A stretch of 64,000 bases of DNA, taken from assembly GCF_021043605.1 (NCBI RefSeq), contig NZ_JAJNFB010000001.1, forward strand, positions 62,001 to 126,000, written 5' to 3'. Both the position numbers and the translations under genes were made by a program. The DNA is from Borreliella americana (GTDB taxonomy: Bacteria; Spirochaetota; Spirochaetia; Borreliales; Borreliaceae). Below, one piece after another: positions 51,674-60,054 of this stretch. A model generated the notes under the pieces. The model ran no database searches and had not been told where the DNA came from. It saw nothing but the letters and a program-made list of their open reading frames with translations. The stretch's first letter is position 1. Each line of letters starts with the position of its first letter.

Positions 51674-52357
51674 TTAATATTCATTTTCTGTGTTTTCATG
51701 TATGGGAAATTGAAACTCAATTTTATCGCAACCATTACAATCATTTGAGAATGGATCATAAAAAACTATAATTTGGTTATTTTTAAAGTAATATTTATAT
51801 CTTGGAAAGATTGTTGTTAATTTTTTTTCCAATTCTTTTGAACTGTGTTTTTCTTTGACATAAAAATCTTTAATTCTACTTTTTAGTTGTTCTTTTAATA
51901 CATTTATTAAAGAGTCTAGCTGATCTTTTGATATTATTTCTGAAATTTCTATTTTTTTGTTTCCTTTTAAGTTTAAAGAATAATATTTCAAGAAGGTGCT
52001 TGATTCTTTTTCTCTAAAAGATTCTTTGTATAAAATAGATGTAATGCCAATATTTTCATTTTTAAATATTGTAAAGTTGGAAAAATAAAAATATTCATTT
52101 TTTGAGTTTTCGGTTTTTGATATTTTATTTTCGATGTATTTTTTCCATTTTTTTATTAGGTTTTCAAATTCAAAGTTTGCATTTTCCATAAAAGGAATTT
52201 TTGCATCTATGTGGAGAATATTATTGTTTTTTAGTATTTCGTTTTCTTTGATATTTTTAGTTTTTATTGTTAAGTTAGAATTAACTTCACTTGAGACTGT
52301 TTTAGAGCATGACAGAATAGATAATATTGAAAGAAAAATGATTATTTTAGTTTTCAC
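51674..52357 (-). CDS. Putative lipoprotein with RsiV/DUF3298-like domain
   Basis: A 227-residue protein with a lipoprotein signal (IIIFLSILSILSCSK, Cys near residue 17). The body follows the DUF4163/DUF3298 pattern: IDAKIPFMENANFEFENLIKKW, SFREKESSTFLKYYSLNLK, ISEIISKDQLDSL, and a C-terminal IVFYDPFSNDCNGCDKIEFQFP. Such domains occur in lysozyme-sensing anti-sigma factors and deacetylases; no partner gene is visible, so the role is open. The start is GTG with GGAG upstream. Confidence 0.8.
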   Translation of the reverse strand: MKTKIIIFLSILSILSCSKTVSSEVNSNLTIKTKNIKENEILKNNNILHIDAKIPFMENANFEFENLIKKWKKYIENKISKTENSKNEYFYFSNFTIFKNENIGITSILYKESFREKESSTFLKYYSLNLKGNKKIEISEIISKDQLDSLINVLKEQLKSRIKDFYVKEKHSSKELEKKLTTIFPRYKYYFKNNQIIVFYDPFSNDCNGCDKIEFQFPIHENTENEY

Positions 52358-52382
52358 AATTTCTCCATTTTCCGGCGAATGT

Positions 52383-52420
52383 TTTTATTGTAATAAATAG
52401 CAATTTTTATTACAATAAAA
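52383..52420. promoter_or_regulatory. Self-complementary divergent promoter
   Basis: A perfect 15-bp inverted repeat (52383-52397 and 52406-52420, 8-bp centre). Because of the symmetry, each strand carries TTGTAA, 17 bp, TACAAT: plus strand at 52388-52393 and 52411-52416 (towards tRNA-Arg), minus strand at 52415-52410 and 52392-52387 (towards the lipoprotein gene). The predicted starts lie 8-10 nt before the tRNA and about 23 nt before the GTG. Confidence 0.6.
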
Positions 52421-52431
52421 ATTAATTGTTT

Positions 52432-52505
52432 GTGTCCATAGCTCAGTTGGATAGAGCGTTAGATTGCGATTCTTAAGGTCGGAGGTTCAAGTCCTCTTGG
52501 ACACG
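52432..52505 (+). tRNA. tRNA-Arg (GCG)
   Basis: A 74-nt cloverleaf with acceptor GTGTCCA/TGGACAC, D arm GCTC/GAGC, anticodon loop TTGCGAT (GCG), T arm GGAGG-TTCAAGT-CCTCT and discriminator G. With standard arm lengths, the anticodon stem TTAGA/TCTTA contains one T-T mismatch. The anticodon GCG, where most bacteria use ACG, is unusual. Confidence 0.88.
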
Positions 52506-52522
52506 GAAAAGTTTGTTAGTCT

Positions 52523-52609
52523 GGAGAGATGGCCGAGTGGCTTAAGGCGCGCGCTTGGAAAGCGTGTATACAGTAAAATGTATCATGGGTTCGAATCCCA
52601 TTCTCTCCG
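52523..52609 (+). tRNA. tRNA-Ser (GGA)
   Basis: An 87-nt class II tRNA with acceptor GGAGAGA/TCTCTCC, anticodon loop TTGGAAA (GGA), a long variable arm (tatacagtaaaatgtatc) and discriminator G. It lies 17 bp after tRNA-Arg and is probably cotranscribed with it. Confidence 0.95.
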
Positions 52610-52610
52610 A

Positions 52611-52708
52611 TTCCTAGGACCCGTACTATCAAGTATTGCTGAATCCCGTCAGGACTGGAAGGTAGCAGCGGTAAGCAATTTTTTTGATGAGTACGTAAGT
52701 CTTAGGTT
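52611..52708 (+). ncRNA. ffs: Signal recognition particle RNA (small bacterial 4.5S type)
   Basis: The conserved tip GTCAGGACTGGAAGGTAGCAGC (52648-52669) is the Ffh-binding hairpin of SRP RNA. Flanking pairs close a single long hairpin: attgct/agcaat, gtact/agtac and cctagg/cttagg. The gene starts directly after tRNA-Ser, so it probably belongs to the same transcript. End positions are estimates from the outer pairing. About 230 bp of AT-rich non-coding sequence follow before dnaX. Confidence 0.92.
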
Positions 52709-52938
52709 TAATTTTGAGCCCAAATGTAATGCTTTGCTTTATGTTAGGATGTGGATTTGTCTTTTTGAAGCTTTCAATTTTATTATATTTTTAGGAAGCC
52801 TGTTTTGTTAGATATTTTTTTATGTTTCATAAAATTCTTTGATAATTCTTTTAAAGCGTAGTTCTGAGATATAAATATGTTATATAGTATATACTTACTA
52901 ATATTTTACTTATTAAAGCACGGGGAGGTAAAAAGTTA

Positions 52939-54621
52939 ATGGCGTCTTCAAGAGGCACTGCTCTTAAGAAACGTCCCAGAGATTTCAACTCTCTTGAAGG
53001 GCAAGACTTTGTTGTTGAAACTTTAAAGCATTCTATAGAGAAAAATAAAATAGCTAATGCCTATATCTTTTCAGGACCAAGAGGCGTTGGTAAAACTTCA
53101 TCAGCCAGGGCTTTTGCAAGATGCTTAAATTGCAGGAATGGTCCGACAGTTATGCCATGTGGGGAGTGCAGCAATTGTAAATCTATTGAGAATGACAGCA
53201 GTCTTGATGTTGTTGAAATTGATGGTGCTTCAAACACTTCGGTCCAAGATATTAGACAAATTAAAGAAGAGATAATGTTTCCTCCTGCAATTTCTAAATA
53301 TAGAATATATATTATTGATGAAGTTCATATGCTTTCCAATTCTGCTTTTAATGCTCTTTTAAAGACAATTGAAGAACCTCCAAGTTATATTGTTTTTATT
53401 TTTGCCACTACAGAGTCACACAAGCTTCCAGAGACAATAAAAAGTAGATGTCAACATTTTAGTTTTAAACTTTTATCTTTAGAAAAGATTTATAATATGC
53501 TTAAAAAGGTTTGCTTAGAGGATCATATTAAATATGAAGATGAGGCTTTAAAATGGATTGCATATAAAAGTAGCGGTAGCGTAAGAGATGCCTATACCCT
53601 TTTTGATCAGATAGTTTCTTTTAGTGATTCTAACATTAAATTAGATCAAATAAGATCCAAGATGGGCTTAACCAATGATGAATTTTTGGAAAAGTTGTCA
53701 GTTAGCATTCTTGGTGAAGATGTAAAAGAGCTGATTTGTGTTCTTGATTCTATTTTTTTATCTGGAGTGTCTTATGAGCAATTTCTTTTAGATTCAATTG
53801 AATTTTTTAGAGAGGCATTATTTTTAAAGATAGGTATTAAAAATTTTGAGTTTATTGGAATCAAATCTGAAAATTTGAGAAAAAAATTAATTGAGTTTGA
53901 TTTGAACTACCTTGAAAGAATTATTGTTGTTTTGCTTGAAACTTACAGAGATTTGCAATTTTCGGTTAATCCAAAATATGAGCTTGAGATTAATTTTATT
54001 AAAATTTTAAGACTTAAAAATTATATTCCAAATCATGTTTTAATAAAGCAAATCCAAAATCTTGAAGACAATTTGTTAGCAAATATTGCCGTAGATTCAA
54101 ATAATTTGGATGTTTTATCAAATAATAAGGGCGAAGATGATTTGGCTTTTATTCCATCCAAATCTAGCTTTAAATGTGAATTTCCCGAAATCAAATCTTT
54201 AGAAAAAGAGGAAGCCGATCGTGATGAAAATTTGTCAACAAAAATTGATAGAAATATTTTAGAGACTAGTAACATTGACGAGATTGATGAAATTTTTATT
54301 GAAGATGATAATTCGAGTAATTTAAATGATTTTATTGATATAAGAGATAAATTTATTTATATTGTTTCAAGGTATGTTCAAACCTTAGTTCATTCAGGCG
54401 AAGTTGCTATTGATAACAATGTTCTTTATTATAAGGTGTTTAGCGAGTTTGAGTATAATGAGCTTCAAAATTATAAAGGTGAGATAAGATCTGAATTTTA
54501 TAAAGAATTTCCCAATTTAAGCATTGTGTTTCAGAAAAATTTTCAAAACTCTGAAAAGGATTTTGAAAAATTAGAAACTGTAAAAAATATTTTTGGAGCA
54601 AGTGAAGTTCTGGAGGGATAA
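52939..54621 (+). CDS. dnaX: DNA polymerase III subunit gamma/tau
   Basis: A 560-residue clamp-loader ATPase. Walker A is GPRGVGKTS, the zinc site is CLNC..C..CSNC, Walker B is YIIDEVHMLS, then the LLKTIEEPP segment, sensor I FATTESHKL, the Arg-finger region ETIKSRC and sensor II SGSVRDAYTL. The C-terminal 180 residues are acidic and divergent. No clear A-rich frameshift site was seen. GGGGAGG lies 10 bp before the ATG. The stop is 4 bp from the ebfC start. Confidence 0.96.
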   Translation: MASSRGTALKKRPRDFNSLEGQDFVVETLKHSIEKNKIANAYIFSGPRGVGKTSSARAFARCLNCRNGPTVMPCGECSNCKSIENDSSLDVVEIDGASNTSVQDIRQIKEEIMFPPAISKYRIYIIDEVHMLSNSAFNALLKTIEEPPSYIVFIFATTESHKLPETIKSRCQHFSFKLLSLEKIYNMLKKVCLEDHIKYEDEALKWIAYKSSGSVRDAYTLFDQIVSFSDSNIKLDQIRSKMGLTNDEFLEKLSVSILGEDVKELICVLDSIFLSGVSYEQFLLDSIEFFREALFLKIGIKNFEFIGIKSENLRKKLIEFDLNYLERIIVVLLETYRDLQFSVNPKYELEINFIKILRLKNYIPNHVLIKQIQNLEDNLLANIAVDSNNLDVLSNNKGEDDLAFIPSKSSFKCEFPEIKSLEKEEADRDENLSTKIDRNILETSNIDEIDEIFIEDDNSSNLNDFIDIRDKFIYIVSRYVQTLVHSGEVAIDNNVLYYKVFSEFEYNELQNYKGEIRSEFYKEFPNLSIVFQKNFQNSEKDFEKLETVKNIFGASEVLEG

Positions 54622-54625
54622 AAAT

Positions 54626-54925
54626 ATGGCAGTAAATCCGTTAGATTTTTTGAAAAATATGTCTAGTGTTAAGGATAATATTGACAATATTAAAAAGGAA
54701 ATTTCTAAAATTACGGTTTGTGGTAAAGCAGGTAGTAATATTGTTGCTATTGAAATGGATGGCGAATTTAATATTAAAAAAGTTTCAATTAATAAGGAAT
54801 TTTTTGATGATTTAGACAATGATGCTTTTGAGCAAATGGTTAAATCTGCTTTAAATGATGCTGTTTCTAAAGTTAAAGAAGAGATAAAATTAAAAACTAT
54901 GGGAGTTCTTCCTTTTGGAATGTAG
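54626..54925 (+). CDS. ebfC: Nucleoid-associated protein EbfC (YbaB family)
   Basis: A 99-residue DNA-binding protein of the YbaB/EbfC family: a helical N-terminus (DFLKNMSSVKDNIDNIKKEI), a central sheet (VAIEMDGEFNIKKVSI) and a C-terminal helix (MVKSALNDAVSKVKEEI). In B. burgdorferi EbfC coats DNA and binds operators of the erp surface-lipoprotein operons. The ATG at 54626 has GGAGG eight bases upstream. It is translated right behind dnaX, a widespread gene pair. Confidence 0.93.
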   Translation: MAVNPLDFLKNMSSVKDNIDNIKKEISKITVCGKAGSNIVAIEMDGEFNIKKVSINKEFFDDLDNDAFEQMVKSALNDAVSKVKEEIKLKTMGVLPFGM

Positions 54926-55094
54926 TTTTTAATTTTGTAAAAGTTATATTTTGATTTTTAAATATAATGTTAGGTGCTTTATAACTTGTAGTATTCCATA
55001 TAAATATAATGAATCATATATAATTTTGTATTAAATAATTATTTTTATTTATTTAATTATTTTTAAGTACATGTCCTAAATTTTAGGAGGATTT

Positions 55095-55604
55095 ATGTCA
55101 ATGTTATTACAAAAAACTTTATGTATTATTAAGCCAGATGGAGTTAGAAGGGGGTTAATTGGCGATGTAGTTTCTAGATTTGAAAGAGTAGGTTTAAAAA
55201 TGGTGGCTGCTAAAATGCTTATTGTTGATGAGAGTTTAGCAAAAAAACATTATTTATACGATGATATTGCCTTTAGACATAGTGAGGCAGTTTGGAATTC
55301 TTTAATTAAATTTATTTCAAATTCTCCTGTTTTTGCATTTGTTATTGAAGGGGTTGAAAGTATTGAGGTTGTTAGGAAGCTTTGTGGTGCTACTGAGCCA
55401 AAATTAGCTGTTCCTGGAACAATACGGGGAGATTTTTCTTATCATAGTTTTAATTATTCAAATGAAAAAGGTTTTTCAATTTACAATGTGATTCATGCAT
55501 CTGCAAATGAGGTAGATGCGATTCGTGAAATACCAATTTGGTTTAAAGACAATGAAATTTTAAGCTACAAAAGAGATGATGAATGTGAACATTATTATTG
55601 TTAA
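55095..55604 (+). CDS. ndk: Nucleoside diphosphate kinase
   Basis: A 169-residue kinase that balances NTP pools. The N-terminus KTLCIIKPDGVRRGLIGDVVSRFE is typical; GTIRGDFSYHSFNYS and the phospho-His segment NVIHASANEVDAIREI are present. The usual Ser-Asp after the active His is Ser-Ala. It is about 20-30 residues longer than common bacterial enzymes, with an inserted segment (SLAKKHYLYDDIAF) and a C-terminal tail ending in HYYC. AGGAGG precedes the ATG. Confidence 0.93.
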   Translation: MSMLLQKTLCIIKPDGVRRGLIGDVVSRFERVGLKMVAAKMLIVDESLAKKHYLYDDIAFRHSEAVWNSLIKFISNSPVFAFVIEGVESIEVVRKLCGATEPKLAVPGTIRGDFSYHSFNYSNEKGFSIYNVIHASANEVDAIREIPIWFKDNEILSYKRDDECEHYYC

Positions 55605-55642
55605 TTTTTATAAGTCTATTTCCTTTCAAAGGAATAAGGTGT

Positions 55643-55735
55643 AAATTGCCCTTATCCTAATTCTAAAATAAGAGCAATTTTTGAATTTTTAGGAGAATTC
55701 TTATATAAAAGATTGCTCTTAAGAGCAGTGTTTTT
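55643..55735 (+). terminator. Two hairpins after ndk
   Basis: The first hairpin pairs aaattgcccttat (55643-55655) with ataagagcaattt (55668-55680), one G-U, followed by ttgaattttt. The second is the palindrome tgctcttaagagca (55714-55727) followed by five T at 55731-55735. The arms share the sequence attgctctta in both directions, so they look like duplicated terminator pieces. Confidence 0.7.
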
Positions 55736-55871
55736 ATCTTGGTTTTATGTTTTACATTATAATTGATTATATAAATAAATTTTGTTTGATAAAGTTTATA
55801 ATGTTGCGTTGTTATGTTTAATGGATTTTCAATTAAAATAGAAAAAATTTCTAATCTTGTAAAAAATATTT

Positions 55872-56399
55872 ATGAAAATACTTAGGCTTTATTTATTATT
55901 TTTGTTTTTTGCTTGTACTTTCAATTATGATGAATATTCTAGTAGATCTGATATGGTCAAAAAGTTTCCTTCAATACAAATATTAGGAATCAAGTATTAT
56001 AACGTTGTATACAATAAAGAGCAAACCGTTTTAAATTCTTTGAGTTTTAGTTATTTTAATGACTATAAAATTTATAAGGCAGAAAATGGAAACTTTTTAT
56101 ATCATTCACTAAATAATGAAATTTCAGGGAAGTTTAATAATTTGGAAGGTTCTTATATCACAAAGGATTTGGATATGAGAGATTCTGTAGAATTTAAAAT
56201 AGAAGATAAAAATAATTATTATTTGCTTAATTCGAATAGGCTTTTATGGAAGAACAAAGACAAGAAGTTGCAATCTCCTCCAAATGAGCTAGTATTAATT
56301 AGGTTTAATGATAGCAAAATAAAAGGAAAAGGATTTTCTTATTTTTTAAAGAGCAATGTTTTTTATTTTGATTCTGGAGTTGAAGGAATCATGAATTGA
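55872..56399 (+). CDS. LptC-like lipoprotein
   Basis: A 175-residue protein with a short hydrophobic N-terminus and a relaxed lipobox (FLFFACTF, Cys15). The rest is beta-rich, with repeated polar strands as in LptC/LptA folds (SFSYFNDYKIYKAENGNFLYHS). The family call rests mainly on its place directly before the LptA-like gene and an LptB-like ATPase. It overlaps the next start by 4 bp. Confidence 0.65.
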   Translation: MKILRLYLLFLFFACTFNYDEYSSRSDMVKKFPSIQILGIKYYNVVYNKEQTVLNSLSFSYFNDYKIYKAENGNFLYHSLNNEISGKFNNLEGSYITKDLDMRDSVEFKIEDKNNYYLLNSNRLLWKNKDKKLQSPPNELVLIRFNDSKIKGKGFSYFLKSNVFYFDSGVEGIMN

Positions 56400-57091
56400 G
56401 GGATTTAATTTTAATATGGATTTTTATTATTTTTGTTAACAATATTCAAGCAACGCAAATAGAATCCAGTCTTAAATCTGAAAGGCTTAAGGGAGATGAT
56501 GAGAAAAACACTAATTTTACCTTTAAGTCAGATTTTGCACAAGGAGTAGCGTCTTCTTTTTATAAAAAAATTGTATTAAAAGGAAATTCAGAGGTCATTT
56601 CTTCAAATTTTAATCTTAGAGCAGATGAAATTGAAATTTATGGAGACAATGGCTCTTATCTTGAAGCTAGAGGCAATGTTTTTTATAAAGATTATAAGAA
56701 TAAGATGAATGTTAAAGCCCAATTTTTGTTTTTTAATAGAAAGTTGGACAATTTTTATCTTCAAAAAGGGGTTGAGCTTGAAGACTTAGAAAATAATATG
56801 CTTGTTAAAGCAGAAAGAATTGAAGGTAGCAATAAAGCCAATGTTTATATTATGCAATATTCTGTTAAAATATATAAGGATGATACTTTTGCAAGAGCTG
56901 AAAATGGGACTTATAATAAAGAAGAAAAAGAAATGATTCTTGAGGGAGTTCCAGTAATTTATCAGAAAGACAACTATTATTCTGCTTCAAGAATAATTTT
57001 CAATACAAAAACTAATAGGTATAAACTTGAGGGAAGTGTTGAGGGAGAATTTACTCAAGTTGAAAATGATGTTTCTGAAGAAAAAAAATAA
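56396..57091 (+). CDS. LptA/OstA-like periplasmic protein
   Basis: A 231-residue protein with a signal peptide ending near IQA-TQ (residue 20). The body is an OstA-type beta-jellyroll: IVLKGNSEVISSNFNLRADEIEIYG, YLEARGNVFY, NMLVKAERIEGS, ARAENGTYNKEEKEMILEGVPVI. The start is TTG with GAAGGAA upstream. Such proteins bridge lipid transport across the periplasm. Borrelia has no LPS, so the cargo must differ. Confidence 0.8.
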   Translation: MRDLILIWIFIIFVNNIQATQIESSLKSERLKGDDEKNTNFTFKSDFAQGVASSFYKKIVLKGNSEVISSNFNLRADEIEIYGDNGSYLEARGNVFYKDYKNKMNVKAQFLFFNRKLDNFYLQKGVELEDLENNMLVKAERIEGSNKANVYIMQYSVKIYKDDTFARAENGTYNKEEKEMILEGVPVIYQKDNYYSASRIIFNTKTNRYKLEGSVEGEFTQVENDVSEEKK

Positions 57092-57860
57092 AATAAAAGA
57101 GATTAAGGAAAGTCTTAACCTTAATTTTGTAAATAATGTTGTCTTAAAAGCAGACAACATTATTAAAAAGTATGGCGAAAAGTTTGCTGTTAATGGTATT
57201 ACAATTAACATTCATAAAGGTGAGGTTGTGGGGCTTCTTGGTCCAAATGGAGCTGGCAAAACAACAACATTTTATACTATTGTAGGTTTTATTAAGCCTA
57301 ATGCAGGCAAAGTTTTAATCAATGATTATAACATTTCATCTCTTAATATGTATGAGCGCGCACGAATAGGAATTGTGTATCTTCCCCAAGATGCTTCAAT
57401 TTTTAGAGAACTTACAGTTGAAGAGAATATCATGGTTGCTTTAGAGAGAAGAGAAGATCTATCTAATGCTGAGCGCAAGATAGAACTTGTGAATTTACTT
57501 AAAGAATTTGAGATAAAAAGAATACAAAGCCAAAAAGCGTATACTCTTTCTGGTGGAGAGAGAAGGCGGGCAGAAATAGCAAGAGCTTTGGCTGTAAATC
57601 CCTATTTTTTACTCCTAGATGAACCTTTTGCTGGTATTGATCCTATTGCAATTGGGGATATAAAGAATATAATAAAAATTTTAAAAGAGAGAAATATAGG
57701 AGTTCTTATTACTGATCATAATGTAAGAGATGCTTTTGATATAATCGATAGAGCTTATATTGTTTATCAGGGGCAAGTGCTTGATGAGGGTGGTGTTGAT
57801 TATATAATAAGCAGCGAAAAAGCCAAGAAGCTTTATTTGGGAGAAGAATTTAGATTATGA
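57066..57860 (+). CDS. LptB-like ABC transporter ATP-binding protein
   Basis: A 264-residue ATPase of the LptB type. Walker A is GPNGAGKTT, the Q-loop is YLPQDASIFREL (LptB-specific wording), the signature is LSGGERRRAEIARAL, Walker B is LLLDEPFAGIDP, and the switch His lies in LITDHNVRD. A Lys-rich N-terminal extension of about 25 residues precedes the domain. The start is uncertain; paired ATGs lie at 57066 and 57069, overlapping lptA. The permease pair LptFG is not in the window. Confidence 0.9.
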   Translation: MMFLKKKNKIKEIKESLNLNFVNNVVLKADNIIKKYGEKFAVNGITINIHKGEVVGLLGPNGAGKTTTFYTIVGFIKPNAGKVLINDYNISSLNMYERARIGIVYLPQDASIFRELTVEENIMVALERREDLSNAERKIELVNLLKEFEIKRIQSQKAYTLSGGERRRAEIARALAVNPYFLLLDEPFAGIDPIAIGDIKNIIKILKERNIGVLITDHNVRDAFDIIDRAYIVYQGQVLDEGGVDYIISSEKAKKLYLGEEFRL

Positions 57861-58546
57861 AAACAATAGAGCATGAACTTTATTATGAATTTAGAATAGC
57901 TGATGATGTTAAAATGATTTATACCAAAAAACCTTTTAATATAAATTTAAAAGAACTTAGTAATGATAATTTTAACTTTGTTCCTAAGTCTAAGAAAATA
58001 AAATATTTAAAGCAATTGCATACAGATATTATTTATAAGGTCGAAGATAATTTTATTAATTTTCAAAAAGGGGATGGTCTTATATCTAGCTCTTTAGATG
58101 TAGCCCTTGTTGCTTACTTTGCAGATTGTCTTCCGATATATTTGTATGATTCAGTGAAAAAAATTATAGGGCTTATTCACAGTGGATATAAAGGAAGCTT
58201 TAATTTGATTATTTTAAAAATGTTGTTTATGTTTGAAAAAATGGGATCAACTTTTAAGGATTTGAAAATTGTTTTTGGACCTTATAACAGATCTTGTTGT
58301 TATGAAGTTTCTGAAATTTTCTTAAAAGAAGTAAGTAATAAATTTAGCAAGGATTTATTAAATGCTTCTTTTGTAACAAGAGATGGTAAAATATATTTTG
58401 ATAATGCTAGTTTTAATTTAAATTTACTTTCTAGTTTTAATTTAAATATTTATAATTCAAAGCTTTGTACGTATTGTTTGGAAAATCTTTATTCTTATAG
58501 AAGATTAAGAGAAAGTCAAAGTTATGCTTTAATTTGGAGAATTTAA
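57857..58546 (+). CDS. Multicopper-fold purine/peptidoglycan editing factor (PgeF/YfiH)
   Basis: A 229-residue laccase-domain protein. Metal-site segments are LKQLHTDIIY, VAYFADCLPIYL, IGLIHSGYKGS and CCYEVSEIFL. The family (PgeF/YfiH/LACC1) is reported to prevent wrong amino acids in peptidoglycan precursors and to act on purine nucleosides. It overlaps the LptB-like stop by 4 bp and is translated with the following NIF3 gene. Confidence 0.87.
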   Translation: MKTIEHELYYEFRIADDVKMIYTKKPFNINLKELSNDNFNFVPKSKKIKYLKQLHTDIIYKVEDNFINFQKGDGLISSSLDVALVAYFADCLPIYLYDSVKKIIGLIHSGYKGSFNLIILKMLFMFEKMGSTFKDLKIVFGPYNRSCCYEVSEIFLKEVSNKFSKDLLNASFVTRDGKIYFDNASFNLNLLSSFNLNIYNSKLCTYCLENLYSYRRLRESQSYALIWRI

Positions 58547-58547
58547 T

Positions 58548-59294
58548 TTGAATGTAAGGGATTTGTCTTTTAAGCTTAATTCAATTTTTGATATAAATAA
58601 GTATGAGCATATTGATAAAAATTTAAATGGGCTTCAGGTAGGAAATCTTAATGCCGAAGTTAACAAGGTTGCCTTTGCTGTTGATGCCAGCTTTTCAACT
58701 TTAAAAGAAGCAAAAGGAAATGATTTCTTAATTACCCATCACGGTATTTTTTGGTCAAAAAAAGAGCGTATTGTTTCTAATATATATGGTAAAACAAAAT
58801 TTTTAATTGAAAATAATTTAGCGCTTTATTCGGTGCACTTACCTATGGATGCTCATTCTCTTTATTCGCATAGTAAAGTGCTATCAGATTTTTTAGGATT
58901 AAAAAATCCTTTTGCTTTTGCAAATTATGGTGGGTGTAATCTAGGAATTATTGCCGATTCTGTTTTTAGCTTTTCTGAAATTTTAGAAAAAATCAAAAAG
59001 GAAAATAAACATATTCTTTTTTCGAAAAAGTTCAAAGAATCGGTAAATAAGGTTGCAATTGTTAGTGGTTCTGGATACTCTTTTTTTGAAGAAGCTTTAT
59101 GTCATGATGTAGATTTGTTTATAACTGGTGATACTTCTCATCAAATATATTCTTTGGCAGAAGAATTCGGCGTGAACTTGATTTTTGCAGGTCATTATTT
59201 TACTGAAACTTTTGGTTTAATTAAATTAATGGAAGATTTCAAAATTCAAGAAGATTTAGAGGTTAAATTTATTTGTAAAAATACTAATTTATAA
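58548..59294 (+). CDS. NIF3-family (DUF34) dinuclear metal protein
   Basis: A 248-residue protein with the NIF3 pattern: LNGLQVGN, AFAVDASFSTLKEA, LITHHGIFW (metal His pair), YSVHLPMDAH, and the C-terminal VDLFITGDTSHQI and FAGHYFTETFGL. The biochemical role of the family is still debated (GTP cyclohydrolase-like or metal insertion). The start is TTG, 1 bp after the previous stop, with GGAG ten bases upstream. Confidence 0.9.
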   Translation: MNVRDLSFKLNSIFDINKYEHIDKNLNGLQVGNLNAEVNKVAFAVDASFSTLKEAKGNDFLITHHGIFWSKKERIVSNIYGKTKFLIENNLALYSVHLPMDAHSLYSHSKVLSDFLGLKNPFAFANYGGCNLGIIADSVFSFSEILEKIKKENKHILFSKKFKESVNKVAIVSGSGYSFFEEALCHDVDLFITGDTSHQIYSLAEEFGVNLIFAGHYFTETFGLIKLMEDFKIQEDLEVKFICKNTNL

Positions 59295-59304
59295 GGATTT
59301 TTGT

Positions 59305-59817
59305 ATGGGCGCTAAAAGTAAGCAATATTTCAATATTTTTGTATTTATTATTAGTTTAATTTTTTTTGATCAACTTTCTAAGTATTTGGTTGCAAAGTAT
59401 ATCAAATTGGGTTCAATATATTTTTCCTTTTTTGATGATTTTTTTAGAATAATACATGTAAGAAACACAGGTATTTTATTTTCTCTGGGCTCTAATATTC
59501 ACTATAGCTTGAAAAAAATTTTTTTTCTTGCAATGCCTATTTTTATTTTAATATTTGTTTTTTATCTTTCTTTGAAAGAAAGAGATTGTATTGCCAGAAT
59601 TTCACTTTTATTAATTTTTTCAGGAGGAGTTGGAAATGTTATTGATAGATTGTTTAGACCTTCTGGGGTTGTGGATTTTTTAGATTTGAAATTTTATGGA
59701 ATTTTTGGACTTGATAGATGGCCTACTTTTAATTTTGCAGATAGCTATGTTGTTATAGGTATGATTTTATTTTTGGTTTATGATTTTTTTATAAAAAGAA
59801 AAGCGCTTAATAAATGA
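59305..59817 (+). CDS. lspA: Lipoprotein signal peptidase (signal peptidase II)
   Basis: A 170-residue inner-membrane aspartyl protease that cleaves lipoprotein signals below the lipidated Cys. Four helices; FFDQLSKYLVAKYI, the VRNTGILFSLGS motif, and the catalytic aspartates in GGVGNVIDRLFRPSGVVDF and FNFADSYVVIG. The gene matters because spirochaetes depend on many lipoproteins. Confidence 0.96.
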   Translation: MGAKSKQYFNIFVFIISLIFFDQLSKYLVAKYIKLGSIYFSFFDDFFRIIHVRNTGILFSLGSNIHYSLKKIFFLAMPIFILIFVFYLSLKERDCIARISLLLIFSGGVGNVIDRLFRPSGVVDFLDLKFYGIFGLDRWPTFNFADSYVVIGMILFLVYDFFIKRKALNK

Positions 59818-60041
59818 AGATTTTGGGTTTTATTTTATGCATGTTAATGAACTTATTTTTAATGTTTTTAGTTTTCTTTTTAGAGTTTTTTTTAGTTGTT
59901 AAATTTAGCATTATTGTAAAGCCTTATTTGCAATTTATATTGCTTTTTATGATGATTGTTTTTGCTGTTTTGGTAGGATATTTTGTGTCAATTTTTATTG
60001 TAAAAAGTTTTCTTATTAAGTTGTTTGAACTAGATCAATAA
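59814..60041 (+). CDS. Small two-helix membrane protein, unknown
   Basis: A 75-residue hydrophobic protein with two predicted membrane helices (about residues 3-30 and 38-65). It overlaps lspA by 4 bp. No family is recognised; coupling to lspA suggests a membrane role only. Confidence 0.7.
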   Translation: MKILGFILCMLMNLFLMFLVFFLEFFLVVKFSIIVKPYLQFILLFMMIVFAVLVGYFVSIFIVKSFLIKLFELDQ

Positions 60042-60054
60042 AAAGAGAGGATTT

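Noticed and set aside
52677-52685. T-run after tRNA-Ser and the SRP tip, considered as a terminator that would shorten the SRP RNA
   Set aside because: Sequences beyond the T-run pair with the 5' part (gtact/agtac and cctagg/cttagg), so it is an internal loop of the longer hairpin.
52464-52811. 115-codon open frame over tRNA-Arg, tRNA-Ser and SRP RNA
   Set aside because: It is an accidental frame through structured RNA genes.
52939-54621. Programmed frameshift in dnaX to make a short gamma form
   Set aside because: No A6G-type slippery sequence with a following stem was found at a suitable place.
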